From Diplolepis rosae (lineage: Eukaryota; Arthropoda; Insecta; Hymenoptera; Diplolepididae), in contig JAPYXD010000403.1 of assembly GCA_030998225.1 (NCBI GenBank), positions 1,116,001 to 1,180,000 of the forward strand: a DNA stretch of 64,000 nucleotides, given 5' to 3'. Within the stretch, counting starts at the first letter, position 1; each line of letters begins with the position of its first letter. Shown here in pieces: positions 10,091 to 21,994 of the stretch. Below the pieces are notes generated by a model. It saw nothing but the letters and a program-made list of their open reading frames with translations, searched no databases and had not been told where the DNA came from. A program made the translations under genes and the position numbers.

Positions 10091-11225
10091 CCACCTTGAT
10101 CGAAAAGTTTTAGGACTCGTCACCGTGTGACTCTCGTTCGGCCGATTTAAATTCTTCTTTTTTTGTTGTGTTGGTAGAAGTGTCATTGACGTTCTATCAG
10201 ATTTTCAGCTTGATAGCTTGACATTTGTTGAAGTGTCGCTGTATTGTGTACATCTATCTTTGTGTGTGGTTTCGATTTTTCACAAAAAAAAAAAATGTCA
10301 TTGACTTTACACCAACGAGTTTGCATTAAATTTTGTGTTAAAAATGGATTTAACGATGCGCAAACTTTGAAAATGTTGGAGAAGTGTTTCGGGAACGATA
10401 CTCTAACGAGATCGAACGTTTTTCGCTGGCACGAACGCTTCAGAAGTGGTCGTGAGTCGGTCGAGGATGACGAACGCAGTGGCAGGCCGTCGACGGCGAA
10501 ATCTGATGAAAACATCAATAAAATCAAAGGGTGGATGACCGTAAGCCGCAAATTGACCATTAGAGAGATTGCAGAGGAGTTGAAAATTGCTTACGGATCC
10601 GCTCAAGACATTTTGGTTAATGATTTGGGCCCTAGACGTGTCGCTGCAAAGCTGGTGCCAAAAGACCTGAATTTCATGCAAAAAAGGGATCGCGTTGATG
10701 TCACAAAAGACATGCTTTCCAAGGTCATTCATCGAATGGATAATTTCTGGTGACGAGACGTGGATTTATGAGTATGACACGCACTCCAAACATCAAGCGA
10801 GTGAATGGCGTTTACCCAATGAGCCGCGACCGAAAAAACCACGTCGTTTTCAGTCGAAAAAGAAGGTGATGGTTACGGCTTTCATGGATTACAGAGGTGT
10901 TGTGCATCATGAATTCCTTCCAGAAGGCCAGACCGTCAAGAAGGAGTATTATTTGGGCGTTATGAGACGCTTGCGTGAAGCAATTCGCCAAAAAAGACCG
11001 GATTTGTGGGCAGCAACTCATGGATTTCGCATCACGATAACGCACCGTCGCACAATGTCATCGTTATCCGTGAGCATTTGGCTAAAAACGAAACGAATAC
11101 CATCCAACAACCACCGAATGCACCTGATTTGACTCCCTGCGACTTTTTTCTATTCGGTCAACTCAAGAAACTGCTCCGCGGAACGCGTTACAGCACCCGA
11201 GATGAGGTCATGGAAAAATCAGCTT
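10091..11225 (+). pseudogene. Mariner transposase, D,D34D, two frameshifts
   Basis: The coding start is ATG 10295 (MSLTLHQRVCIKFCVKNGF). The N-terminal paired HTH region includes NVFRWHERFRSGRESVEDD and the linker DERSGRPST. A frameshift near 10735 precedes ISGDETWIYEYDTHSKHQ (first Asp). A second near 11012 precedes HHDNAPSH (second Asp), and 34 residues later comes CDFFLF (third Asp), so the D,D34D spacing is preserved. The C-terminus after about KKLLRGTRYSTRDEV degrades and no right terminal repeat is seen. The possible left end is CCACCTTGATCGAAAAG after TA at 10089-10090. This mariner is of the same group as 27838-28555. Confidence 0.85.
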
Positions 11226-11467
11226 GCAATTCTTTGAAACTGCTTAATCATTTATACAGTAACATTCATTCACTGAAAATGTATGTCTTCTAAATGATAG
11301 ATTATTTCTATTTTTTCTTGCTAGCCTTTATAACACAATTAAGAAGTGCGCCACATTAGCAAACATGGTTGGGTAACTTGATGCAGGTTCAATTATTAGG
11401 AAAAGCTCAAATTAATCCTTTTCATTAATTTTAATGCAGAGTTTCTAATACATAAAACCTCTTAATA

Positions 11468-11836
11468 TATTTATGTGCCTAGGTGCATAATGAGGGTTAT
11501 TACGCGACGAGCGAGAATGCTCGCAGGACTTATCGAAGCCGAGACGAAGCCGAGGCGTTTAAGCGAGTCTCGTAATTATCCGAATTGTGTGCATTGGCAC
11601 ATATTCTATTTTATGTGACTTCGGTGCATATACGAGTTTTTATGCGTACACTCGAATGTAAACTAGTATTCATCATGATTCTCGTCCATTGCACTTGATA
11701 TTTCGCAACTACTTCCGGCCACTTTGATTTTCTCGATCTTGTGTAGTAGTAGCGTATTGTAATAGAGCATGCGCAGTCCAAATGTACAAAGCTTTGTCAG
11801 TACGGTGCCAACGCTGTACGAAGAAGAAGAAGAATA
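11468..11836 (-). repeat. GTGCC-ended repeat, reverse-oriented partial copy
   Basis: It is the reverse complement of the right two thirds of the copies at 26321-27464. It begins TTATGTGCCTAGGTGCATAATG and carries the CTCGCAGGA stem, CGAGTTTTTATGCGTACACT, AAAATCAAAGTGGCCGGAAG and ends in GAAGAAGAAGAAT. The terminal part with the CGCGGAAACTCG segment is missing. Confidence 0.8.
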
Positions 11837-11849
11837 AAAAGTTATTTTA

Positions 11850-13240
11850 CTTTATTTTTTTTTTTTGAGGAAGGTAGAAGTGCTTTATGCACCGTCAAGG
11901 GGACTCCGTGTCCCCCTGGTGTATGGGACTCTACTGATTTCGCAGCCCTACCCACTAAAACTACCACTCTGTCTGTATGCCGTGAGATCCCACCCCAGAA
12001 CCGCCGTTAGGTATTACTTCAGGGTGGGGGCCATCTGGAGGCAGTGTCGGCCTCTCCTCTTTGCCTCTTCTTCTTTGTTTCTGGCCTGACTCGTCCAGTT
12101 TTGCTCCTCATAGCGGCCTTTCTAAGCCTTCCTATTCGGGGCTGCCTCCTGAAAAGCCGCACAACGCATAGTTCCCGGGATGTGGTCATTCCGGGGCTTA
12201 TCCTCTTCTGCGGCACAGATGTAGCACCGCGGCTTCCCAGTGCAGGGACCAGGAGGACCTTTGTCCTGGTCTTCCGGATTCACCCGATCGTGACTCCTAA
12301 CTCTTCAGGGTTTACGCGGCTCTTCAGGTTTTTCAAAATTACCGCGTATCTGATCCTTTCCGAAAGCTTAATTACAACAGCCTCTGAGCGGGCCCGTTTT
12401 GGTCGCTCTGTTCTTCTATTCTCCAGTTCAGACCACTCCTCTTCTTTTTTGCAGGCTTTCGGCCTCTTCGCCACCGGTTTCTTGGTTTTGGTCTCCTCCG
12501 GACTCGCTGTCGATTCTCTCAGCCGTTTGCGCATGTCCGGTGTTGACCTGGGTGCTGGCTGTGGAGGGGTTTGACTTCCCTCGTCTACACCTTTCTTCCT
12601 TTTTTTGGACCCTTACCTCCTTGATCCTCTCTACCATCCTGCCTTTCAGAAAGTATTCAAAGGAATCGAGGTAGCAGTCCGTGTCCTCCATGTCACCGCG
12701 AAGCGCCTTCAGCTCCTTGAGCGCCTCTTGAATGCCTGCCCTAATAGGGAGGTGCATGTTCTACTTGGTCTTGGAGAAGCTATCCATCTTCTCCAAGGCC
12801 CCTGAAGAAATTCAGGCGCCTCCCCCGTTACGTCTAATTCTCCACCAAATAATTCCTCACACAAAGTTTTATTTAAATCAGAAATCTCTATCATAATCCC
12901 ACGAGTAGCTGGGAAGTATTTGGTCCGCCCTTGCAGAGCCCTGCATGCAGGGGTAAGGCCTCAATACTCTAGGAGGTGGCCTGGTTTCCTAGAGACACCG
13001 TGAAAGTCACCACTCCCTGGTGCCATGCAACCCTCGGCACGGTAGTTAACACCTTGGCTTGGGGGTTATTCCTTCGGGACCATCCTTGGACATTGTCCAC
13101 GATTGTTTATTTAATTTTGTATCCGTATTCAGCAGTAACCCTTGGTACAGGGACCCTCTATCCGCAACCTGAGGACGCGCCCGATGGCCTGCTCTAGGGC
13201 CCCCTGATCGGTTTCCGAGAAGACCAATGCAGGACCAGGG
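11850..13240 (-). mobile_element. Half-length R1-like non-LTR retrotransposon
   Basis: In reverse orientation this runs from a GC-rich 5' leader (13240) through an ORF1 remnant to a 3' poly(A) tract (poly-T at about 11855-11867). The leader is shared with the copy at 48314-49491 up to CCAATGCAGGA. No ORF2 (endonuclease/RT) is present between ORF1 and the tail, so it is an ORF1-only derivative. It is GC-rich compared with its surroundings. I could not find clear target duplications. Confidence 0.7.
12019..12894 (-). pseudogene. R1-like ORF1 (gag-like) remnant
   Basis: The start is at ATG 12894: MIEISDLNKTLCEELFGGEL, matching the start of the 48.3-49.5 kb copy. Broken frames follow. They include a charged helix (HLPIRAGIQEALKELKALRG), a basic Lys/Arg-rich stretch (RPKRARSEAVV), RYAVILKNLKSRVNPEELGV (the ORF1 core typical of R1-clade elements) and a C-terminal LFRRQPRIGRLRKA. 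ORF1 binds element RNA in the ribonucleoprotein. The zinc knuckles seen in the other copy are not readable here. At least two frame changes make it non-functional. Confidence 0.7.
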
Positions 13241-13507
13241 TATTTATAAATAAATAGCGATCTCTGGTATTATAGTGAACATTTGAATAGACTGGTTAAT
13301 ACTGTTTTGTGAAAATTATTTGCCTGTATTAACCGAAAACTATTATGTGCCCAATTTCGAGTTCTAGCAGAAAATTATGACTTTTCAGATTGTAGGTATT
13401 CTTCAGAAATTAGAACAAAATTAATGAAAATACCTAAGATAAGAGTTACTGCAAATTTCTAAAGATTAACATAACATAGAACTATAAGTATGATATGAAC
13501 TCTGGAG
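13241..13507. other. AT-rich spacer, nothing recognised
   Basis: No feature was seen between the LINE leader and the next MITE. Confidence 0.5.
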
Positions 13508-13693
13508 CACGGAGAAACATAATTAGCTATATGACCTAATTTCTAGCTACTTCAACTGATACTCATAGCTATTATTTAGACACCTAAGTCCTTAGCCTTT
13601 CCGAAAAATCAATATTAGCTTAGAAATTAGTTGACAAATAAACTTCTGCTAATAAAAATCAGCTAAACATGAGTCTATTTTTTTCCGCGCGTG
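13508..13693. mobile_element. MITE with CACGGAG/CGCGTG termini, TTAGCTAA words
   Basis: It opens CACGGAGAAACATAATTAGC and closes TTTTTTTCCGCGCGTG. The interior has AGCTAA, TTAGCT, TAGCTA and CTAATTTCTAGC in both orientations. The ends are diverged, so exact limits are tentative. The copy at 35312-35664 shares the same word type. Confidence 0.6.
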
Positions 13694-15215
13694 ATCAATG
13701 TTTTTTTTTTTTAGTATAATGTATATTGAATTGTAATGCACATGTATATCACAGTACATTAGAATTGATAACATTTAAAGAATTGTGCCAGTAAATTTAA
13801 TGAATCTATAAGCAATTTCTTCAAAAAATTATATTAAATTTCATGAAATAAACGTTATATTATTGAATGCAATCACAAAAATAATAAACAGTTCATAAAA
13901 CTAAGAATTCGTTTAACAGTCATTAACATTTTGAACACTCCTTAAATTTTTTAATGGATCTATTAAGAAAAATTAAATTCCGATGTTAATGATTCAAGGG
14001 ACATTTAAAATATTCCTTTGGCAAATGTTATGAAACTATGGTAGTTTCAAATTTTAAAACTTTATTTGAAATCTTGAAAGAAGAATCAAATAACGAACTA
14101 AAAGATCACGATTTGAATAATGTGTTGCAAGAAATTCACAAGCAATAATTTATCAGTTTTTTTTTTAAATTTGGGCGCATACACATATGAATAACAAGAA
14201 ATTTCTCCAGTATAGTCAGGTTTTTAATGGACTGAGCAATAACGTGACTTTATATGTCAAGGTAACAGAGTCTCGATTATGCAAAATGTGTTTGCGTGAT
14301 AAGTCCTGCTTTTCACCAGTGATATTATTTTCAGACTCCTCAAATAATTACGAAAAATGGGATTTTATTATCTTTTAATTTACAGGAAACTACTATTTCA
14401 TGTAATACGTGTTGAGTGTAACTAGCCAAATGAAATCGCCTATCAAGTTCTTGTTAAAAGAGAAAAATAAGAATCACGCAAGTGAAACTTATACACATAA
14501 TATTATATGACAATTATATGTATGTATAATTATTAACTTATAATGAATAATATAATTCAAAAACTAATAATTGGACATCATATGCATCAACTCTAATTGA
14601 ATCAAACCTTTTTACTTCCAAAAAAAAAATAAATTTTATAAAAATAGGATACATCATAAAGAAGAAAAAAATAAAAATGATCCTCAAAGCGTCAAAACGT
14701 GACGTGATGGAACATTTTGGCTATTTTTCCTGAATTCAACGCCCCAAAATCTATAGGAATCAGTTGCAAAACTGGAGGCAGTTTTTTGGTCGTTTACCTG
14801 CGTAATCAGTGTATATGGACTTCTTTTAGTGAATTTTCCTGATTCAGATTTAGGGAATATTAAAAATAAGTCTTGCATTTAAAATTTGATAGCACCGCTC
14901 CAACCCGAGTCGAAATTTTTATCCTACTTTGAACATGGAAAATTGATAAGAATTAAGAGGATGTAGAGAAGATTTATTCCTACGTAATTAATATGCTACT
15001 TTTGCCTGCAGGAGTGTCTGATATTTCCATTTCTTCCACTTTTAGGCTTAATGTAAGGTGTTAGAGAATCTCAATACCTTCAAGTTTATCTCTTTTAATT
15101 TGATACTGAAGCACAAATCAATTTTATGATATTGTAAATGTAAATTATATCTTCTCAAAATTACTAAATTTGTTCATGGGTTTGAATGAAAAAGGAAATT
15201 CAATTCAATAAACTT
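13694..15215. other. AT-rich stretch, no gene seen
   Basis: Small open frames (for example at 14187 and 14684) have no domain-like composition. No RNA gene or bounded repeat was recognised. Confidence 0.5.
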
Positions 15216-15321
15216 AAGAAATAGTAGAGAAAATAAAAACAGACGTAGATAGATTAATTTTGGTTTGAATAATACAAAAAATGAATAAAATTTGCTGATT
15301 TTCCAAGTATCACATGGCCTT
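15216..15321. repeat. Deletion derivative of the GGGCATGTGATACTT repeat
   Basis: It contains CTTAAGAAATAG, AAAACAGACGTAGATAGATT and the right end CAAGTATCACATGGCC, which are parts of the palindromic TTAA-type repeat seen complete at 36574-38011. Confidence 0.6.
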
Positions 15322-15654
15322 GAGGAACACATTCTCAGCAGGACACGCTTTGCGCTCCATGTTCTATACCTTTCACATACAATTTACTAAAATCGTCTCC
15401 AAATTTTTTTTAATATCCCGCGTAGAGTTTTGCTTAGGAAAGGTTTTTTTTTTATTTTTAATGATATTTTTCATTAATAAATAAAAGATATAACTCCTAT
15501 GAAAAAATTTTCTTGACCAAAGTTGTAGATCTTACAAAAAATTAAGAATTTTTCCTCTTAACAGTAATAATGTATCGTGTATATTTTGACGGAAAAATTG
15601 AATTTTTGATTTTCATAAAAATGTGTTTGATGAAAAAAAGAAAAGACATGACTC

Positions 15655-16015
15655 TTATTAAAAAGTAGTCAGAATCTAATTTGTAGATTTTTTTTGAAAC
15701 TCACAATTTCTACATGTTTGTGTCCAAAATACATAAAATTTTGTTTTGAAAATTTGAGAAATGGCATAGAAGATATAAACAGACGTACTTAGATAGACTA
15801 CTTTTGGTTTTGATAATGGAAAACAAATTTCCAAAATATTTTGTGAAATTGAACTTTTTTTCATTTTCGAAACCAAATGTAGTCTATCCACGTCCGTTTC
15901 TAACTTCTATACAATTTCCTAAATTTTGAAAACAAAATTTTATGTACTTTGGACATAAACATGTAGAAACCTAAATTCAATAAAATTTTCTAATTTTGGA
16001 AATATCACATGGCCT
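15655..16015. repeat. Palindromic repeat of the GGGCATGTGATACTT family
   Basis: It is a foldback. The left arm has TTTCTACATGTTTGTGTCC and ACAGACGTACTTAGATAGAC. The right arm has GTCTATCCACGTCCGTTTC and GGACATAAACATGTAGAAAC, then AAATATCACATGGCC. The terminal TTAA is mutated. The arms are about 150 bp. Confidence 0.75.
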
Positions 16016-17881
16016 TGATATTTTTTTCGTATCTCGCATAGATTTGGTTCAAAATAGAATTTTTAATTTTTGATAACGTCTTTTACAATTAAAACGAAAA
16101 CTATATGTCCAATCCACGCTAAGTTAAGCGTTTCTTCCACGTTCGAGCTTTTGAAAAATAGATTTTTTTTGTGTGTATTTTGAATCTAGAAATCATGAGA
16201 AATATGCCTCATGTAAGAAATCGAGGAATACATTTTAGTTAACGAATCCGTCACGGCCGCTTGCGGTCCTTCCACGCGCCTCTACGGTACATGGTCGCGC
16301 CTTCACACTTTCTGGTAATCCTAATATCGGTGACTTGCTGAAATTATATTTCCATGTCTTTTCTAACGTTTTGTGAGTGTATGCGTCCATTTGAAAACTG
16401 ATTCTTGGGCTAGTTCAGTTTAAAAGCAAATTTCAACTCGGAATCATCTCGGGCGATGCGAAGTTACGAAACTGCTATTTATCTTGCTATAATAATCTTC
16501 AAACTCGACGGGCAACGCATCTACCGCGCGGAGTAGAGGGTCAGTGATGCAGAGAAAAGGGCCAGAATCCAGCAAAGGGAGGAACAAGTGGCGAACCGCG
16601 AACATCTCCGTGACGAGGAAGGTGAACTCTACGGCTCTGGTATAGCCAATTGAATCGTGAGTTTCTCCAATCTTGTTTTATTTTCATATTTATGTTTAAA
16701 CGCATTTTCCCAAAAGTCGTGTTTTTAAAACTTTTTAGTAAGACTTCGTTTATAGAAGTTTTTGAAAAATCGGTTTTTTTTTTATTTGTGCAACAAACAC
16801 GTCGCTAAGTCAGGATACAGGCTTTATCGAAAATGTTGTCTTGTTTAATTTTTACAAACCTTATAAGCTCTAAAAAAACGGTTGAAAAAAATTATTTTGT
16901 AAAAAAGCCTGCCATTTTGGAAGAATAGAAAATTTAAAAAAAATTGTGACTAAACCTAGCCAAGGTAATAATAACAATGGAAGCAATATTTTACTTTTTT
17001 GTTTCAGGTAACCCAAGTTTTTCTGTTTGTTTGAATTCAAATCGTTTCTAAAGAAATAAAAAAGATAAAAAAATTTATTTTATTTTTGTGCTGCATGAAA
17101 AAAAAGCATGTAGCATCCGTTCCCATTCTGAGCGAGTATTTTCATATCGTGTGAATGATGTATACATTCTAAATAATCCATCACTTAAGATACAATTTTC
17201 ACGCTTAAAAATTTTGATAAACTTTACAGTTTCAAAACAATCGTTTGATATAAAAATTGGGAATAAGTGGCTAAACGAGAAACCACTCGGGAAACTACAT
17301 AAATGTGATCTGGACTCAAATTGTGATGTAGCCCTTCACATATGGTTTTCAATGTAGTTTCCCACATAGTTTTGAGTTTGGCTTTGGCTTAAAAACAGAG
17401 AACTGCATTTTCTAGGCAAAAGATGGTTACTCGCATCAGCGGTGAGTGGTCATTGCCTTCCGCTGATTGGGCTAGTAATGCATAAAATTATATTCAATTA
17501 TATTATATATCTTTAAACAATCAGAATAAGAATAAAAAATAATATTCTGAGGAATTAGTAAGTCTCATTTATTTTTCGAATATATCGCAATCACTTTTAC
17601 ACACGTGGTAAATTGTGAACGACAAACAGCTGATGGAGACAGGAATCATCTGGAACGGCGTGGAGTTAAAAACTTAATCGCTCTGTTCAGAGGCAGATCT
17701 TGCATCTCAAGTGAGCGTTTATCGCAATAAGAAGCAGTGTCTGTATTTGTTTGCCGGCAAGCAATTTTACTTTCAATGATACAGGGTGACAAGAAATTGA
17801 TTGAAACAATAAGTTTACCATTTTAAAATGATTAAATGATAATTTAAACGCTATCTTACTCAAGAAAAGACACGAAGAAGA
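16016..17881. other. Mixed stretch without a confirmed gene
   Basis: It begins with TATCTCGCATAGATTTGG-type dispersed sequence, related to the 7.4-7.9 kb block and to 19555-19690. At 16240-16640 base composition rises. A + strand frame reads KRARIQQREEQVANREHLRD (about 16555-16615) and ends in TGA; it resembles a charged helix from a coding remnant but I do not recognise it. The rest is AT-rich. Confidence 0.4.
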
Positions 17882-18118
17882 ATGGAGATAAGAAAATCGG
17901 GATTGATTACTGAAATTTCTGTAAGCATTTTTTATATACGTTCGATTTTTTGAAACTGATAAACAGAAGAGAGTGGCAATGATTACTGAAATTCAGTAAT
18001 CATTGCCAATCTGCATCATACTCTCTTCTTTTTATTGGGAAATCAGTTGAAAAAATCCAAACGTAAAATTTGTTTTCAGAAATTTCAGTAATCAATCCCG
18101 ATTTCCTTATATCTCAAT
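17882..18118. repeat. Nearly loopless 237-bp foldback
   Basis: The centre is GATTACTGAAATTCAGTAATC at 17981-18001. The arms of about 118 bp match outward to AAAATCGGGATTGATTACTG (left) and CAGTAATCAATCCCGATTTCC (right), with a few indels. There is no spacer, so it is a single large palindrome. Confidence 0.9.
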
Positions 18119-18254
18119 TTTATTCTGTGCGCGGAGTAAAATGGAGTTAAAAAATCTGGTAATCAGTGTTTGAAATCTAGGACTTATTCTAAGATAAATA
18201 GAGGAATTCATTTCCACGATGTCCTATCTTTGGACGTTTAATAGACAAATTCTA

Positions 18255-18614
18255 CACTCAGAAAAAATATTTGATTGAATCAAAAAAATTATTTGTTTGA
18301 AACACTTTCTTTAATGTAAAGAAATGTTTTGTTTTAATGAAACAAAATTTGTTTGATTCAAACAAAATATCTTTGGACCAAATAAATATTTGTTCGAATC
18401 AAATGAATTTCTGTCTTAAATCAAACAAATTATATCTTTGATCATATATCAATGCATTAATTTCTTTGTTTTGAAGAGAAATTAATTTGATTCAAAGATA
18501 TTTTGTTTGAATTAAACAAATTTTATTTCATTTAAACAAATCATTTCTTTAAATCAAAGAAAGTCGTTCAAACAAATCATTTTCTTTGATTCAATCAAAT
18601 CTTTTTTCTGAGTG
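18255..18614. mobile_element. Palindromic MITE, CACTCAG termini, 360 bp
   Basis: The termini CACTCAGAAAAAATATTTG and CAAATCTTTTTTCTGAGTG lie between perfect TA dinucleotides (18253-18254 and 18615-18616). The interior consists almost wholly of TTTGTTTGAATCAAA and CTTTGATTCAAAG-like words in both orientations. It is longer than the 244-bp copy at 5569, with an extra central block (about 18400-18480). Confidence 0.9.
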
Positions 18615-18619
18615 TAACA

Positions 18620-18835
18620 GTGAATACAAGATTGCGTTTAGACTCGTCGGTAGAGTAGATGAACGTTTAGCAAAGCAGTCTGACACTGAGTATACGATCG
18701 TGTTCATACTCAGCGATGACATTAGAACACCGTTTAGCAGGGCAGTCTTAGACTCAGTATAAGATCGCTTTCATACTCAGCGATAACGCAATAGAACATC
18801 GTTTAACTGGAGAGTGTGGCGCTCAATGTAAGGTC
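18620..18835. repeat. Minisatellite, about three 64-69-bp units
   Basis: Units begin at GAAC 18661, 18725 and 18794. They share GTTTAGCANNGCAGTC, GACTCAGTATAAGATCG and TTCATACTCAGCGATNAC. Each unit contains the stem CTGAGTAT/ATACTCAG around ACGATCG or AGATCGC. A partial unit precedes at about 18622. Confidence 0.8.
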
Positions 18836-19034
18836 CAGTTATAAGGAATGCAAGAAATCCAAACAATGTTTCATGCGTACATCTACAAATGTGAGACGCA
18901 AAATGATGATAAATTTTATTTTAAAAATATATTTTATATATTATTAAAGCTCTTAATTTATGTTCAGTATTAGACTTTTGCATATACGAACATTTATACA
19001 TATAATCGCACGCTTCAACGCTTCAAAAAATCGC

Positions 19035-19128
19035 ATACTCGCTGGATTCGAACTCTACCCATAACAACACATAAATCTACCTATAACCTAACGTACACGC
19101 GCTAACCAACTGAGCTACGGAATCGCTT
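19035..19128 (-). pseudogene. tRNA-like sequence (SINE head or tRNA pseudogene)
   Basis: The reverse strand has an A-box-like TAGCTCAGTTGGTTAGCG and a B-box-like GAGTTCGAATCC about 50 bases later, then a run of six T after about 20 bases. The arms do not fold into a normal acceptor stem and the A-B distance is too large for an intronless tRNA. A tRNA-derived retroposon head is more likely. Confidence 0.5.
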
Positions 19129-19135
19129 GAAATCT

Positions 19136-20778
19136 TCTGGCACAATCTCAGTAAAACGTTTTCGCTAAAAAAGTCGGAGCGAGCTAAAGAATATATTTTT
19201 TAATTTTACACATTTTAAAAATTAGATAAATTTAAGAATTTTGAATTTAATAAAACAAGAATAAAGTCAAGAAAAGTTTGATTGTCATGAAAATGTAGTA
19301 GACAATTTAAACTCCTGCAGTTAACATAAATATAAAGTCAGGATTGAGTTGACTTGTTTCTTTTGAAGTATTGTATATACTATAAATAACAGGGTGCTTT
19401 TTTATGAGCTTTAAATTTCTTTAAATTCATTTGTCATCACCATAAAAATTATTCCGATTGGTAAAAAATAACCCATTATTTTTAACAAACAGTTTCAACA
19501 AAATGTATTTTGAACTATTTTATAAATAGTTTTGTTCTTAAAATTTTCTTCGTATATTGCATAGGTTGGCGAGAAAATGGAATTTTTAATAACATTTTTC
19601 AAGATTAAAAAGAAATCGTGCATTTTATCAAAACATGGTCAACAGCAAATTTGAATATTTTTTTGAGGTGAACAATTTTACTTCTCAACTTCAACAGTTA
19701 AAATGAAGTAAATATTAGCGACGGGAATGGGTCGAGTGAGTCAAATCACGAGAGTTGACCAGACACGCGAGCAGCGAGACACGAATTGAATTATCCTCAT
19801 TCTAATCTGCAAGTCAAAAGGTACTTTACTGAAAGTATTCAAACTATGATCTATAAAACATTGTATACTATTAGTCGATCAAATATTCATTTATAGATAT
19901 AAAAATGACCTGATCTACCAATCATTCATGTACAGTTTAAAAAGAGTACTGGTACTGGAGCAATAGTTACTATCGCCATAGCACTTTAAAATATAATACA
20001 GCTTTCATCACAAGAATTATTCCTTCAATTTTCTCCGTGTGGATGCAATTTCAATTCCACCTAAAAATCAGCTAGAAAATATTCAAACATAATAAAGTTA
20101 TACATAAATATATCACCTAATATTCATTGATAAAATGTCCTGATAATTTTGGTTTACTTTGAAAATGGTACTACTTGCTATAAGATTTCTCTCCGTGTAC
20201 AGAGTGGCCACGAGTGGCTTGCAGAAAAGGCTATGAGTGCGAAAAGGACAAACTCATGCGAACTCGAATTGCTGTCATGCTCGCACTTATAGCCATATTT
20301 GTCCATATTTGTAACTATTAATTTACATTATAGGCTGCGATAAACATCGTCAGGAAATAGATATGGCAAAACGTACTGTATTAATATCTCCATAAAACTT
20401 TGTTTTTTAACATTAGTATATTTGAAATGATCATTACTATTATTATAGTCGGAATTTCGTGATTCCCCTAGATGATACACACGATATTTTTTATAACACA
20501 TGTGAGAAATATGACACTTACGGTGCATGTATAGTGTGTAGAAGGAACTCCAAAAGAAGTTGGATTGTTAACCAATCTATTTAGCAAATTATTATAATTT
20601 CGGGTTGTTACTGTCTAAATTGATTCGGTTAATTTCATAAATCGAATCTATTTTCAATTGTTTCTGTTAATTAAAATAACTTTAACTTTTGAAGTTGACC
20701 ACAAGAATGTGGAGAAAATTGTAGGTAATATAAGGTAAGAATGTGGAATAAACGGGATGCATGAATATTCCCCAAATC
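19136..20778. other. AT-rich stretch with fragmentary repeats
   Basis: At 19545-19690 there is sequence related to the TATCTCRCATAG dispersed family. A GC-richer patch at 19710-19790 has short inverted words (CGCGAGCAGCGAG). TTTTCTCCGTG at about 20030 and TTTCTCTCCGTG at about 20190 look like MITE right ends whose left ends I could not place. No gene was seen. Confidence 0.45.
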
Positions 20779-21188
20779 TGCTGTCCCAAATGAAAACGTA
20801 GTAAGTCGCATTCGCTATAGAGGTGAAAGTCGCGCGATCCTTTGTTTGCTCACGTATATCTCACACAGCCATACGATGCCCCGACTACCAGCGGCGATTC
20901 CCGAACATAGAAACTAATAAGACCTTTAAATTTTCGTCTTTCGCATATTTTTTACATTTTGACAGATTTACAGTTTGACATTTGATACTGATTGGTATTC
21001 TAAACTGTGAAATTTATTGGATCTATAACTTAATTCGTGCGGTTTGCCAAGAGATGGCGTAACTTAATTATTATTCCATCGTTCCAATATTACGAACATG
21101 CGTTGGAAAGCTACTGTCATTGTGCGTCTTTTCCAGTATATGTCATTCATTGGAAGCGTAAACAACAATAATTTTTTTTCACTTAAAC

Positions 21189-21883
21189 ATGTCGAACTTT
21201 GTGCCTGAAAAAGTATTTTTGCGGGGAGTTCTTCTTCATTACTTTAATATGAAGAAAACTGCTGCCGAAAGTCATCGTATTTTGGTAGAAGTTTATGGTG
21301 AACATGCTCTAGCTGAGCGAACGTGCCAAAAGTGGTTTGCATGATTTAAAAGTGGTGATTTTGGCTTGGAAGACGAAGAACGTCCTGGGCAGCCAAAAAA
21401 GTTTTAAGGTGAAGAACTGGAAGTATTCTCGATGAAGATTGTTCCTAAACACAAGAAGAGCTCGCAGAATCTTTGGGAGTCACTCAAGCAGCCATTTCAA
21501 AACGTTTAAAAGCAGCCGGATACATTCAAAACCAAGGAGATTGGGTTCCACATGAACTCAAGCTGAGAGACGTTGAAAGGAGGTTTTGCATGTCCGAAAT
21601 GCTGCTGCAACGCCACAAAAAGAAGTCATTTTTGCATCCGATTGTTACTGGTGATGAAAAATGGATCCATTACGACAACTCCAAGTGCAAAAACTCATAT
21701 GTGAAAGCCGGCCAACCAGCCAAATCAACGGCAAAGCCGAATATCCATGGCGCGAAGGTAATTCTCTGTATTTGGTGGGATCAGAAGGGTGTGCTGTATT
21801 ATGAGCTGCTAAAACCGGGTGAAACCGCCAATGGTGAACGCTACCAAACACAATTAATCTGTTTGAAGAGAGCAATAGCATTT
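21189..21883 (+). pseudogene. Mariner transposase, truncated
   Basis: It starts at ATG 21189 (MSNFVPEKVFLRGVLLHYF). The N-terminal HTH region continues with AAESHRILVEVYGEHAL and RTCQKWFA, with in-frame TGA and TAA. After a frameshift come LGVTQAAISKRLKAAGYIQ, WVPHELKLRDVERRF and TGDEKWIHYDN (first catalytic Asp), then VLYYELLKPGETANGERY. It is cut at about 21883, before the second and third Asp, where MITE sequence begins. The mariner is similar in type to 58562-59850. It is dead. Confidence 0.85.
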
Positions 21884-21994
21884 AACACTTTAACGTTTTT
21901 TACCCAAAATGTGTGTTAAAAATACACACTTCAAATGCCTAAAAAGTTACTATCGTGATTCACGTGTAAAAGTAGCAAACTTGTTTTTAGAGTG
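21884..21994. repeat. Half of a CACTCTAAAAAC MITE
   Basis: It is the reverse complement of about the first 110 bases of the element at 6242-6486, including AAATACACACTTCAAATGCC, TACTATCGTGATTCACGTG and the end CTTGTTTTTAGAGTG. It replaces the 3' part of the mariner reading frame and abuts the right arm of the enclosing element. Confidence 0.85.

Noticed and set aside
12044..12805. Long + strand open frames over 12.0-12.8 kb
   Set aside because: They are antisense to the R1-like ORF1 remnant; the reverse strand carries the recognisable ORF1 core and leader.
18255..18835. CRISPR-like array
   Set aside because: The repeats are palindromic words without fixed-length spacers and the genome is clearly eukaryotic; no cas genes.
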